Origin: Baffinella frigidus
Taxonomy: Eukaryota; Cryptophyceae; Cryptomonadales; Baffinellaceae
Length of the DNA: 12,895 nucleotides
Reading direction: 5' to 3'
NCBI GenBank assembly: GCA_026770585.1
Contig: MU648080.1
Location: forward strand, 1 to 12,895
A program made the translations under genes and the position numbers. Under the pieces are notes generated by a model, which worked only from the letters and a program-made list of their open reading frames with translations, made no database searches and had not been told where the DNA came from. Positions 1-7,660 of the stretch are shown here, piece by piece (the stretch's first letter is position 1; every line of letters starts with the position of its first letter).

Positions 1-2
1 AC

Positions 3-677
3 GAACAGCTCGCAACAATTGCACGGGATACCCACGTGTTTGGTCTCACATTCCTTGACTACCGAATTCCGAGGTCAAATTGCACGGCATTCTTTTCGAG
101 TTTGGTTGCAAACCGACAAGATGGAATCGTTAGGATCAAGTTACTTGACAGTCGGGATGATACATGCCTCGCGTATAACCAAGCGATGTGCAAGATCGAG
201 CTATACGTCCCAGCACACAAAACTGTTATCACGTACGAAAGATTGGCATGGGAGTATGGTGGTTACAGTCATTGGGGGAAATATTTCCGTGGAGATATAA
301 CGGAACAACTAAAAAGGTTCCCCTGTTGGACTAAGTTTGAACAAATGCGGAAACTTCAAGACCCAACGGACCGATTTTTGAATTCTTTCTTGCGGGGAGA
401 AGACTATCAATATTGGTATGGGGGGGGTCGGTTGTGGATCTTCTATATCGTTTTCATTATTATTTGGGTGGTCCACCCGATATGGTTCACGTACGAGTCA
501 GTTGGATATACCATGGAACGCAAACGGCTTAAGAAACAACCAGAAATCGAATTTGCGGACCTGGCCCCCGACACAGAGAAGACGGGTCTCCTAGATGACC
601 CCTTATACCGATCTTATGTACAGACAGACGGCTCAATATTCAAAGATATCAAGATGAGCCACACGCGAGCGTGGTAG
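3..677 (+). CDS. Membrane protein, 5'-partial, type I envelope-like
   Basis: The frame is open to the left edge, so the start lies outside the window; about 224 residues are visible. The visible order is an extracellular-type segment with several Cys, Trp and Tyr residues and one N-x-T sequon near 78-86, then one hydrophobic span at about 430-490 (residues LWIFYIVFIIIWVVHPIWF), a basic stop-transfer patch (ERKRLKK) and a polar tail of about 50 residues. The tail holds EKTGLL, which fits the acidic dileucine sorting pattern [DE]xxxL[LI]. This architecture suggests a type I surface or envelope glycoprotein, but I recognise no family. A tract of eight G at 420-427 encodes Gly-Gly-Gly just before the span. 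The stop is TAG at 675-677, and another membrane protein gene follows 43 bases later on the same strand. The reading frame is secure; the topology is inference. Confidence 0.75.
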   Translation, partial: EQLATIARDTHVFGLTFLDYRIPRSNCTAFFSSLVANRQDGIVRIKLLDSRDDTCLAYNQAMCKIELYVPAHKTVITYERLAWEYGGYSHWGKYFRGDITEQLKRFPCWTKFEQMRKLQDPTDRFLNSFLRGEDYQYWYGGGRLWIFYIVFIIIWVVHPIWFTYESVGYTMERKRLKKQPEIEFADLAPDTEKTGLLDDPLYRSYVQTDGSIFKDIKMSHTRAW

Positions 678-720
678 TAACTAGGGCCCTCTGAACAACA
701 TTCAAGAGAACATTCAGTAT

Positions 721-1158
721 ATGGTGTCTGTATCTGTTACAGGTGTCTTCATGAGCAATAAGAAACTCGAACGGTTCCTCGCCCATCTTTGCGATACCTC
801 ATTTGAGGGTGGTCGACTGGTCACAGGCGATCGCGACACTGTTCTGATCTACGACGTGCCTTCATGGCCGGGAACACGTACAGACGCCCTCCGCGAGCGG
901 TTCCCGAATTGTGACGTAGACGTTCACCAGGCACAGAACAATAGTGCAAGCGGATTTGTAGTTGTCGTCACCACACGGGACCCGGTGAGTTACTTTCATG
1001 TGTTTTGTACAGTCTTCGTTAGTATAGCATTAGCTGGGCTGGTAGCGGTTGCGGCAACCCACGTGTTTCTGGCTGATCACCCAGATTGGGCAAATGTTAA
1101 TCTTTATGATCGTCAGACGAATGGGTCGTGTTCTGCTGAAGACACGGTTGAAAAGTGA
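721..1158 (+). CDS. Small single-span membrane protein, unknown
   Basis: Translation from ATG 721 gives 145 residues. An ATG at 751 (MSNKKLERFL) is a serious alternative, because TATATG at 718-723 could be a TATA box rather than part of the coding sequence; that would give 135 residues. The N-terminal 85 or so residues look soluble and mixed alpha/beta. One hydrophobic span follows at about 990-1070 (residues VFCTVFVSIALAGLVAVAA), then a short polar tail ending in acidic residues. No signal peptide is evident, so orientation is unclear. It lies 43 bases downstream of another membrane protein, suggesting a paired envelope or membrane function. An AATAAA signal follows the stop. I recognise no family. 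Confidence 0.7.
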   Translation: MVSVSVTGVFMSNKKLERFLAHLCDTSFEGGRLVTGDRDTVLIYDVPSWPGTRTDALRERFPNCDVDVHQAQNNSASGFVVVVTTRDPVSYFHVFCTVFVSIALAGLVAVAATHVFLADHPDWANVNLYDRQTNGSCSAEDTVEK

Positions 1159-1161
1159 TTT

Positions 1162-1167
1162 AATAAA
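1162..1167 (+). terminator. Poly(A) signal AATAAA after the 721-1158 gene
   Basis: AATAAA starts 4 bases after the TGA stop of the membrane protein gene. Its placement right at the stop fits a compact viral transcription unit with a very short 3' UTR. Confidence 0.55.
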
Positions 1168-1249
1168 AGACATTACAGATAACCGCACACGCAAAGCCCA
1201 ACCCCCTGTTTTTCTCTCACGTGCTTGTATCAGCCACCACACTCTGCTC

Positions 1250-2140
1250 CTAAAGAGGCAGAAGCTTTGTCATAGGTGCTAGGATACCGGGGATCGTGGT
1301 AGTCCCCACACTACGGGTTTCCACGACCTCCATAGGTGCTAGGATAACGGGGTTCGTGATAGTCCCCACACTACGGGTCTCCACGACCTCGGTCCGAACG
1401 ATCTCAATGGGTTCTTCCGTGTCCACAATCGAAGCCCCGCCCATCTTAATGGGTGATTCTATGCCCACACTCGAAGCCGGACCGATCTCAATGGGTGCTT
1501 GTGCCCCCACCTCATCCTCCGGGTCCTTGCGCACAATCTCCTTGTGGAATGCACGCAGCAAATCGGGGTATGACAAGTCTTCAAACTCTTTCGGGTCTGA
1601 GACTTCCTGCTGCCGCATAATGCGGTAGGCGCGGAGATGTGAACATGCCGCAAGGTGTACGGGGTCGTTACGGCACACGTGGTCGAGTGATTTGTAGCGG
1701 ATGTCAACCCGTTTCTGTTCTTCCCCACTGAAGAACACAGAGGCGTACTTGCGAGAGAACCCCGTGAAGCATGCGTACAACCGATCCATATCAACTTCAA
1801 CCGAGTCGATTTCTTCCAGCTCGTCGAAGTGACTCATGATGAGCGCATGTTGGGTGGAGCGCCTGGAACGATTGAACTCGGTGTCTTGCTTGACAAGCAT
1901 CCGGTCGATGGCCGTCGCCAGAAAGTCATGGCTACTGAAGATGCGTTCTTCGAAATGCAACCCACCGAGCGCTATCTGTGGCAGTGGGGGGCATGGGTGT
2001 ACAGCCAAGAGCATCGAGCGGACCTCTCGGTTTGCATCCTCCCGATGTTCGACCCCTTCCAGGAGCTCAATGTGCTCCTTCCCCCCGTCATCCAAAACAG
2101 GAATGAGATCCGCATCGGTCACCAGTTCTTTGGTAGCCAT
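1250..2140 (-). CDS. Unknown protein with repetitive C-terminal tail
   Basis: Translation from ATG at 2138-2140 gives 296 residues. The N-terminal 210 or so look globular and acidic, with segments such as HFDELEEIDSVEVDMDRL and a His/Cys-containing helical stretch (HVCRNDPVHLAACSHLRAYR). The last 85 residues are low-complexity and repeated: about 2.5 copies of a 14-residue unit (PIEIGPASSVGIES, PIKMGGASIVDTEE), then two copies of a 20-residue unit containing EVVETRSVGT and ending ILAPM. The gene ends with TAG and converges on the membrane protein gene, about 90 bases apart. No AATAAA on this strand follows the stop. Such tails are typical of structural or tegument-like viral proteins, but no family is recognised. 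A + strand frame across 1829-2242 is a shadow of this gene. Confidence 0.75.
   Translation of the reverse strand: MATKELVTDADLIPVLDDGGKEHIELLEGVEHREDANREVRSMLLAVHPCPPLPQIALGGLHFEERIFSSHDFLATAIDRMLVKQDTEFNRSRRSTQHALIMSHFDELEEIDSVEVDMDRLYACFTGFSRKYASVFFSGEEQKRVDIRYKSLDHVCRNDPVHLAACSHLRAYRIMRQQEVSDPKEFEDLSYPDLLRAFHKEIVRKDPEDEVGAQAPIEIGPASSVGIESPIKMGGASIVDTEEPIEIVRTEVVETRSVGTITNPVILAPMEVVETRSVGTTTIPGILAPMTKLLPL
1271..1390 (-). repeat. Two tandem 60-bp coding repeats
   Basis: Copies at 1271-1330 and 1331-1390 differ at 4 of 60 positions. Each encodes 20 residues of the C-terminal tail of the minus-strand gene. The length is a multiple of three, so copy number can change without breaking the frame. 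Confidence 0.9.
1401..1510 (-). repeat. Imperfect 42-bp coding repeats
   Basis: Units begin at 1401, 1443 and 1485, each opening with atctcaatggg or atcttaatggg; the third is only partly conserved. They encode a 14-residue PIxxG-type motif just N-terminal to the 60-bp repeats. They are more diverged from each other than the 60-bp copies, so probably older. Confidence 0.8.
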
Positions 2141-2195
2141 CTCTTATGGATGTGTGGGTATTGGCGGGGGTGCGTCGAACAGGCACTCATGTCAA

Positions 2196-2207
2196 TTTAT
2201 TTTTATT
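2196..2207 (-). terminator. Double poly(A) signal overlapping a stop codon
   Basis: On the minus strand two AATAAA hexamers occupy 2202-2207 and 2196-2201. The first begins within the TAA stop (2207-2209) of the 2207-2791 gene. The same AT-rich run lies 55-70 bases upstream of the next minus gene's ATG (2140) and could also serve as its TATA-like element. Confidence 0.55.
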
Positions 2208-2791
2208 TACAGGTCAGTATTCACGGCGTTTGCCCCCCCTAGGACACCCACGTTCCCCATCGCCAGTTTGGAAGGGTCTCCCATTTTGTAAACCTGTTGA
2301 AGCTCTCGTATGACCTTGAGATACAGTGTTACATTACCGGTGTCAATCACACTATTTCCTGTTTCTGGGTCTAAGCTCGTAATGGACCCTCTGAGCAATC
2401 GTCTCACGTCGTCGAGTTCACGGATTATTTCCGGGATCTTGACTGCTGGTTGGAGCATGTGCGTTGCGATGTGTCTCTCTACGTCCATAGCAGTCGCACC
2501 CTCAGGTGAACGCCCTGCCTTGGTTTCTCGATCGTTCAAGTCTTCAGCGATCTGGTGTGCGATCTGGACCCGTGAAGAGCGACTGCTTTCGTGTATGATG
2601 TAGCGGGAGTATTGAACACATACTTCCTCTTCTGCGAACAAGCACAGGTAACAAGGCTTGGGGGTGAATCTGTTGTGACCCATCGTCTCTTGTTTTCGGG
2701 GGGGGCTCTGTGGTTGGTCAACGGAGTCTTCTCTCGTGAACTGCATGGCGAGTCTCAATGCGTCAGGGTCTTGAAGCTGGCTTTGATTCAT
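2207..2791 (-). CDS. Unknown protein with CxxC and HxxxH, possible zinc binding
   Basis: The frame is open to 3088 only through a TTG codon, and would then overlap the divergent gene at 2906. The minus-strand TATAAAA at 2836-2842 points to ATG 2791 (MNQSQLQDPDAL, 194 residues); ATGs at 2821 and 2827 are alternatives but sit too near the box. About 45 residues in is CYLC, followed some 58 residues later by HIATH, a CxxC...HxxxH arrangement compatible with a zinc site. Between them is a basic/helical segment (SSRVQIAHQIAEDLND). The C-terminal half is helical (EIIRELDDVRRLLRG). It could be a nucleic-acid-binding or regulatory protein, but that is inference from the Cys/His pattern only. The stop overlaps a poly(A) signal. 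Confidence 0.72.
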   Translation of the reverse strand: MNQSQLQDPDALRLAMQFTREDSVDQPQSPPRKQETMGHNRFTPKPCYLCLFAEEEVCVQYSRYIIHESSRSSRVQIAHQIAEDLNDRETKAGRSPEGATAMDVERHIATHMLQPAVKIPEIIRELDDVRRLLRGSITSLDPETGNSVIDTGNVTLYLKVIRELQQVYKMGDPSKLAMGNVGVLGGANAVNTDL

Positions 2792-2835
2792 CAAATAACC
2801 TGACCTGTGATCTGGTACCATGTCCATGTGTAGTG

Positions 2836-2844
2836 TTTTATATG
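2836..2844. promoter_or_regulatory. TATA-like element between divergent genes
   Basis: TTTTATATG reads as TATAAAA on the minus strand, 45-51 bases before ATG 2791, and as TATATG on the plus strand, about 65 bases before ATG 2906. One or both divergent genes may use it. Confidence 0.45.
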
Positions 2845-2905
2845 AATTCATGCATAGTTGTGTACTTAACTCATACCCGAAGACGGCACCACACATCCGT
2901 AGACC

Positions 2906-3928
2906 ATGGCTGAGTTGTTGGGGTATGACACACTCCTCCATACCCTTGAATGCCCAGATATCCCAGCAACACTCCGTACGCGTTGGTTGTGGGAACTCGA
3001 CCTGAAGGAGGAAGTCAGCGCAAAACAGATGCTGAACGAGGCCCATCTCACAGGGCTCGTACTGTGTAGGGTGGCAGGGCTCCAGCAACCTGACATCTGT
3101 GGTGTTCCGGGTGATCTTATAGGACGAGCGGTGGTTATCCCGACACCGTATCAGTCTATGACGATGCGGGAGTTACACGACTCTGTAGAACACTCCCAAA
3201 TGCACATGCAACCACTGCTTATGGGTGAGATATCTGGTCCGAACTTCAAAGAACATTTGGAACGACTATTTGCTCGCTTGGGGCATCTACTGCTGCCACT
3301 CAAATCCACCCCTGGCTTCATATTCGACGATCCTGATTCATTGGAAGTCGCTACGGATGGCACTGTTACACGTGTAATGACAAGCAATATACTGCGCTGG
3401 TTCTTGAACGTGTTCGTGATTCTCTTCCGGCATATCGAGTTGCGGCATTGTGCAGAGCCACCGGTCTTGGTTGGGCCACGTCTCGAACTGAAGGAGTTCC
3501 ACATCGAAGCTGCGACTGATGACTTCTACAAATACTCCCAATACTTCGATCTACCACCCGCGGCTGCCCTTCAGTACTCATGTGACTTCGGTCTGATGCT
3601 GAACTCTGTGACACAGATCACCTACTTTTGCTTCCCGGATTACGAGAGACGCAGACAGATTTCTTTCGAGGAGGTATCATCGGGTGAGCACGCCATCTAC
3701 GCGTTGGCAGCAGTGCTATCCATGATCCCGTCTGTTACAATCCTTCTCGAGGATGGTGGTTTTGGAGCTGCACCTGGTGCAATTGGAGATCCAGCGCACG
3801 CGAAAGCTGGTTGGCGCGTCGTGCTTGGGGCTGGTAGTATATACCTACTGGACCCGACCGGGAGACTTTTCTGTGACGAGAACGTAGTTGACTTGATGCG
3901 GGCTGTACCGATCCCAGGAAGTATCTGA
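2906..3928 (+). CDS. Unknown 340-residue protein, possible papain-like C-terminal fold
   Basis: The ATG at 2906 sits in a good context (accATGg), and the gene runs to TGA at 3926. No signal peptide is seen. Residues 160-180 are hydrophobic (LRWFLNVFVILF) but probably a buried helix rather than a span. The C-terminal 90 residues are suggestive: SSGEHAIYALAAVLS at 258-272 looks like the helix that normally carries a papain-like nucleophile, and HAKAGWRVVL then IYLLDPTGR (His298, Asp316) resemble the HW...YYYDP strand pair of papain-like folds. A Cys is missing at the nucleophile position, where Glu-His stand. If homologous, it would be an inactive relative. This is a weak resemblance; otherwise the family is unknown. 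It is followed by another + gene after about 70 bases. Confidence 0.78.
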   Translation: MAELLGYDTLLHTLECPDIPATLRTRWLWELDLKEEVSAKQMLNEAHLTGLVLCRVAGLQQPDICGVPGDLIGRAVVIPTPYQSMTMRELHDSVEHSQMHMQPLLMGEISGPNFKEHLERLFARLGHLLLPLKSTPGFIFDDPDSLEVATDGTVTRVMTSNILRWFLNVFVILFRHIELRHCAEPPVLVGPRLELKEFHIEAATDDFYKYSQYFDLPPAAALQYSCDFGLMLNSVTQITYFCFPDYERRRQISFEEVSSGEHAIYALAAVLSMIPSVTILLEDGGFGAAPGAIGDPAHAKAGWRVVLGAGSIYLLDPTGRLFCDENVVDLMRAVPIPGSI

Positions 3929-3964
3929 TGTTTCACTTATCATATAGGTATTTAGGTGGTGTTT

Positions 3965-3970
3965 TATAAA
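3965..3970 (+). promoter_or_regulatory. TATA box of the 4001-6199 gene
   Basis: TATAAA within gttttataaac lies 36 bases before ATG 4001. A transcription start 25-30 bases downstream would fall just before that ATG and skip the short upstream ATG at 3978, which runs into a stop after 8 codons. Confidence 0.5.
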
Positions 3971-4000
3971 CTAATTCATGTATCCCTCCTACTACCGGTT

Positions 4001-6199
4001 ATGAAAACACAAAATATCAAACACCTCTCGTTGTATGTTACTCCACTACAACCCGCTGTAGGTACGACAACGGAGTTCTACGGGAGTATGGCATCCACGA
4101 CTGACCACGGTGAACTGGAGCGCATGATGGCAAACACCAGACCCGGTGCAGTGTTGCATGCAGGATTCCCATTGCTTCGAGAGATTATCACCATGGTCGT
4201 CCCTAAACATAGGATTTCAGCCACAGACCCATCAGACAAGTATACACTGGTGAACATTGCAAAGAGACCTGAGACGGGTGATATGGTGTTTGCGTTGGTC
4301 TATAAGCTGGCTGGTAATCTACACCAGAAAACACATCCTCTGCGAGCTATACTTCGCGTTTGTGTGCCTCTTCAAGGTTCTAGGTATATCCAAGTGATGG
4401 CGTTACCATCCTCTGTGTGTATGGTATCTGAACACCCTATTGGTATGACCGATAATGTTGACCCACACACCGCGTGGTTGCGACTGTTGCGGAACCTGGA
4501 TGTTTCTGAAACCAACACCAGACTGAATCCAAATTTCACCGAGCGAAGATGGGAACACTTTTGTACTCGCAACGCGCGTCTCGGTATGTCGCACGCTGTC
4601 AAGGCTCCAACCTCCCGATTTGAGAGCAATACACATCTTAGTATGTGTCCGGATGGTGTATCAACTGAGTTCAATATCAAGTTCACACAGAATGGTGTGG
4701 ACAAAAGTATTCCTGTCAACTCAAAGACCGCAGATCGTCTGATATGCAATCTTACAACAACCCATCAGACTGCGCTCTCTAACATTGACAATACTGTGCT
4801 TCCTGGTGTGTATGATATGGTACTTGGTTCTGGGTATATTCTATCATTTACGATGCCAAATCCATCACGAGTGAGATGTTCCCTATTGAGACGTGACGCA
4901 ATGTTGGATACCAACCCTGACCCAAGGGTTGTTTTGTTCTGTGATGTCAATTTCATGAACAATATGGTGTATGCAGACGTGCGTACGCAAGGGATTAATT
5001 CTGTAGTCGGCATGCAACGGCTCGCACTTCGGGCAGCGAATCGGTTGCAGGCAAACCTGACTCCTGATATTCTGGCAATGCGCCTCAGGACAACCGGTCC
5101 GACCACCCGGGAGTTGCTCGGTCTGATGCTGTCGACTGATCTACACACAGACATTTCTCACGTTATGGCCTGTGACGCAACACGATCTGTGAGATTTTGC
5201 GATTCAAACACCTCTGCTGAACAGACGGATTCAATGTTATTCAAGACGCGTACTCAACTCACCGCGTTGATCAATTCCTTCCGGAAAGTAGAAAGTGATG
5301 ACCTATGGATTATGCAGGATGTGGTGTTTGCCAAGAGTGAAGCTTACCGAAAGAAGCGAGTGACCTCGAGTGCCGGGCCTGACCGACCGAGGTGGCAAGA
5401 CCATCACAGTGTCGAGAGCGCCACAGATGGCCTTCTCACGCAAAAGATGATGAGCGCTCGTGGTGTCGCGACACTCTTAGAGTACGGGTCTGCTGGTACA
5501 CCAGTTACAGGGAAAACGTTTGGCAACCACCGGTGGATTTTCTCCAAGTCAAACATCCCACGGTTGGTAGAGGCAAATCTACACGATTCTGATGTGCGGT
5601 ATTCTGGTTCTAGAACACTGTCATGGCTCCGTGTGAATAACACAGAGCGCTGTGCAAAACATCAATCTTTCTCGTCTGTGGTGGATCGGGTCTCTGATGA
5701 GAGGCGGTTTTCACAGAGTCACCCTGTTATGGGAAAACATACATTTGCCGTGTTTCCAGGTAAAGCAGATCCGATTATCACCAACCTGCAATACAAGATA
5801 CATTCAAGTGCTTCTGACCCCATGGGGGCGTTGGTAAACCGATTGCTGAATTTCGCACGTGAACACCCATCGGTGCACACGCGTGCACTTGCAGCGTTTG
5901 TTCTGCTTGACGCGGTGAGAGAACAAGGAACCACGGACCAAGTCACTACGTCGAGCAATGGGTTAGTTGACAGTATCGGTTGGTCCAAACCTCTGAGTAC
6001 CTGCCTCAACTACTATCGCGCCCAGTTCATGGAAACACATCTAGCGGATATACCCAAAACAACTGCTTCCGCAGACGAACTGTATGTCCAATATAGCCTC
6101 TTCAGTCAATGCCTCAAGCGGTACATGCATGGGAGTAGAACGCCCAGTGACATGTTCGCATTGCTCGTGCAACAGGGTCTACCATTTCCCCAGGTGTAA
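4001..6199 (+). CDS. Large unknown protein (732 residues), candidate structural
   Basis: This is the longest gene in the window. ATG 4001 (MKTQNIKHLSLYV) follows a TATA box by 36 bases; the frame extends upstream only to a GTG at 3956, and ATG 4088 (MASTTDHGELERMM) is an alternative. The protein is soluble, without obvious signal peptide, span or low-complexity region. It alternates beta-rich stretches (VVLFCDVNFMNNMVYADV, GVYDMVLGSGYILSFTM) with helical ones (GMQRLALRAANRLQANL). I find no Walker, polymerase, protease or helicase motif. Its size, balanced composition and lack of active-site motifs fit a capsid, portal or tegument component, but this is inference. It is convergent with the 419-residue gene, with only 42 bases between stops, and an AATAAA lies in that gap. 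Confidence 0.82.
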   Translation: MKTQNIKHLSLYVTPLQPAVGTTTEFYGSMASTTDHGELERMMANTRPGAVLHAGFPLLREIITMVVPKHRISATDPSDKYTLVNIAKRPETGDMVFALVYKLAGNLHQKTHPLRAILRVCVPLQGSRYIQVMALPSSVCMVSEHPIGMTDNVDPHTAWLRLLRNLDVSETNTRLNPNFTERRWEHFCTRNARLGMSHAVKAPTSRFESNTHLSMCPDGVSTEFNIKFTQNGVDKSIPVNSKTADRLICNLTTTHQTALSNIDNTVLPGVYDMVLGSGYILSFTMPNPSRVRCSLLRRDAMLDTNPDPRVVLFCDVNFMNNMVYADVRTQGINSVVGMQRLALRAANRLQANLTPDILAMRLRTTGPTTRELLGLMLSTDLHTDISHVMACDATRSVRFCDSNTSAEQTDSMLFKTRTQLTALINSFRKVESDDLWIMQDVVFAKSEAYRKKRVTSSAGPDRPRWQDHHSVESATDGLLTQKMMSARGVATLLEYGSAGTPVTGKTFGNHRWIFSKSNIPRLVEANLHDSDVRYSGSRTLSWLRVNNTERCAKHQSFSSVVDRVSDERRFSQSHPVMGKHTFAVFPGKADPIITNLQYKIHSSASDPMGALVNRLLNFAREHPSVHTRALAAFVLLDAVREQGTTDQVTTSSNGLVDSIGWSKPLSTCLNYYRAQFMETHLADIPKTTASADELYVQYSLFSQCLKRYMHGSRTPSDMFALLVQQGLPFPQV

Positions 6200-6221
6200 T
6201 GTACAACCCGTGAACTTAATT

Positions 6222-6227
6222 AATAAA
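6222..6227 (+). terminator. Poly(A) signal AATAAA after the 4001-6199 gene
   Basis: AATAAA lies 22 bases after the TAA stop, inside the 42-base gap to the convergent gene's stop at 6242. The + transcript therefore probably ends inside the antisense of the neighbour. Confidence 0.6.
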
Positions 6228-6241
6228 TTCCGCTATCCATT

Positions 6242-7501
6242 CTACCTATACCAAGAGGCGCTGTAGATTGACGCCCTTGGGCCAGCCTCACTATCAGCCC
6301 ATTGACCATCCCCGGTGTCCTTTGTCTTAGGTATTTGGGGACCGGTATCATCCTGTTCCGCTATTGATTCATCCCGCAAACCATCCATGTCCCTCTCTGT
6401 GCGGTGTGCGATATCGTCAGTAGTGGATGTAAACATCATTGGGTTTTGAGCTTGGTCAAGCTTCCTCATCATTTGCGTAACCCAATCGAACGTGTACATT
6501 TCGGTTTGGATTCCGTCATTGTCTGACACCCTGTCCCATACAAAACCAACTTCTGACATGATCGTTTCAATGTTTGCAGACACGAATTTGAACCACGCTT
6601 GCATGCTGTCGAGCATGTCTATGTAGATCTGGTTCAAGCGTTTGCCTGTCACAGCTACACCCTCTTGGAGTGACATATTATAGAGAATACATGTGCCAGT
6701 GACGCGGCAGAATTCGTTACGCGTGATAGGCAGCCGGCGAAACACCCGGCATAGTCGCCGAACACGGTCGTCAGTTTCGTCTGTGACAGCACGGTCATTA
6801 TACCTCGCCGTTTCTGGGTCAGGGAGGTCGCGTAGATCGGAAAACTCCTCTACCGTGGCCATAACAAGCCCTGACATAGCTGCTTCCACTTTTGGGGAAA
6901 GGGAAAATACCTTCATACTGCGCTGCTCCAGTCGGTATTGTTTCAAAATATTTGAAGTTGTTTTCAATCTGGCCTGATAGTCCTGACGCACCTCTGCAAA
7001 TGTACTTGGGGCGGTCTGAACATCATTTTCCTTGTCAGTTGCCTTTTGATTTTGTTCTTCAACTGTCTGCCAGGCAAGTTGCATCAATTTTGATTCGTCC
7101 TCCTTGTTGAACCATTCGGCTTCCATGTTACAATCCACCCATATCACCCCCCGCATAGATACCCCCGAAGCTCCAGCCATCAACGTCGCTGCCGCCTTAT
7201 CGAGCATACGAGCCTTTTGGAACGTGATAGAGAGTTTGTCCCGTCTGATTATGTCTTGTTTTGCTAGTTCCTCTGGTGTTCGTCGTATCATCTCAATGAC
7301 TTTACCATCAGTAGTTTTGCGGTGTAGCTTCTCCCTTTCCGTACCTTCGTCTTCAATCATGAAGAGGGTCCCGTCGTCGAAGACCCTGTTGGGGTTGAAA
7401 CTACCGTGGCCACGAGTTGCTCCTGTTGTGGGTTTCTCTTCACTGGATATATCCCTGTACATGTCTTTTGATCGGGGACGTTTAAGTGTTCTGGTGGACA
7501 T
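6242..7501 (-). CDS. Unknown 419-residue helical protein with basic N-terminus
   Basis: Translation starts at ATG 7499-7501. The N-terminus is basic (TLKRPRSKD), resembling a nuclear localisation signal. Long charged helical segments follow (EELAKQDIIRRDKLSITFQKAR; DYQARLKTTSNILKQYRLEQR), then a more globular centre around DETDDRVRRLCRVFRRLPITRNEFCRV. The C-terminal 70 residues are acidic and probably disordered (RDESIAEQDDTGPQIPKTKD). There is no membrane span and no catalytic motif that I can name. Disordered ends around a helical core would suit a scaffold, tegument or DNA-binding role, but nothing proves it. It converges on the 732-residue gene and diverges from the membrane-anchored gene at 7661. 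A weak AT-rich element (TTAAAT, minus strand, near 7536-7541) lies about 37 bases upstream. Confidence 0.8.
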   Translation of the reverse strand: MSTRTLKRPRSKDMYRDISSEEKPTTGATRGHGSFNPNRVFDDGTLFMIEDEGTEREKLHRKTTDGKVIEMIRRTPEELAKQDIIRRDKLSITFQKARMLDKAAATLMAGASGVSMRGVIWVDCNMEAEWFNKEDESKLMQLAWQTVEEQNQKATDKENDVQTAPSTFAEVRQDYQARLKTTSNILKQYRLEQRSMKVFSLSPKVEAAMSGLVMATVEEFSDLRDLPDPETARYNDRAVTDETDDRVRRLCRVFRRLPITRNEFCRVTGTCILYNMSLQEGVAVTGKRLNQIYIDMLDSMQAWFKFVSANIETIMSEVGFVWDRVSDNDGIQTEMYTFDWVTQMMRKLDQAQNPMMFTSTTDDIAHRTERDMDGLRDESIAEQDDTGPQIPKTKDTGDGQWADSEAGPRASIYSASWYR

Positions 7502-7577
7502 TTGTGAGGGTTGGGGTATAATTACTACAATTGACGATTTAACTATGAAAGTGTCAAATATGTTGCACTATTCGCCA

Positions 7578-7585
7578 TATTTAAA
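7578..7585 (+). promoter_or_regulatory. TATTTAAA promoter element of the 7661-8251 gene
   Basis: TATTTAAA lies 76 bases before ATG 7661. The identical octamer occurs on the minus strand upstream of the ankyrin gene (9222-9229). Confidence 0.45.
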
Positions 7586-7620
7586 GGAGGAACTCACAGA
7601 AGGTTGCAGGTGCGCCTTGG

Positions 7621-7642
7621 GTAGATATCTGAGGATATCTAC
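7621..7642 (+). promoter_or_regulatory. Hairpin in the leader of the 7661-8251 gene
   Basis: GTAGATATC at 7621-7629 and GATATCTAC at 7634-7642 are perfect 9-base complements around a 4-base loop (TGAG). The hairpin ends 18 bases before ATG 7661, inside the expected 5' UTR. It could affect translation or bind a dimeric protein as DNA. Confidence 0.5.
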
Positions 7643-7660
7643 ACAGAGGCGTTGTGCACC

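Noticed and set aside
1829-2242. Plus-strand frames of 137 and 151 codons
   Set aside because: They are antisense shadows of the 1250-2140 gene; composition and lack of signals do not support them.
2792-3088. N-terminal extension of the 2207-2791 minus gene to 3088
   Set aside because: It begins at a TTG codon, overlaps the well-supported start of the 2906 gene, and lies upstream of the minus-strand TATAAAA at 2836-2842.
3978-4004. Short upstream ORF before the 4001 start
   Set aside because: It starts within about 15 bases of the TATA box, probably before the transcript start.
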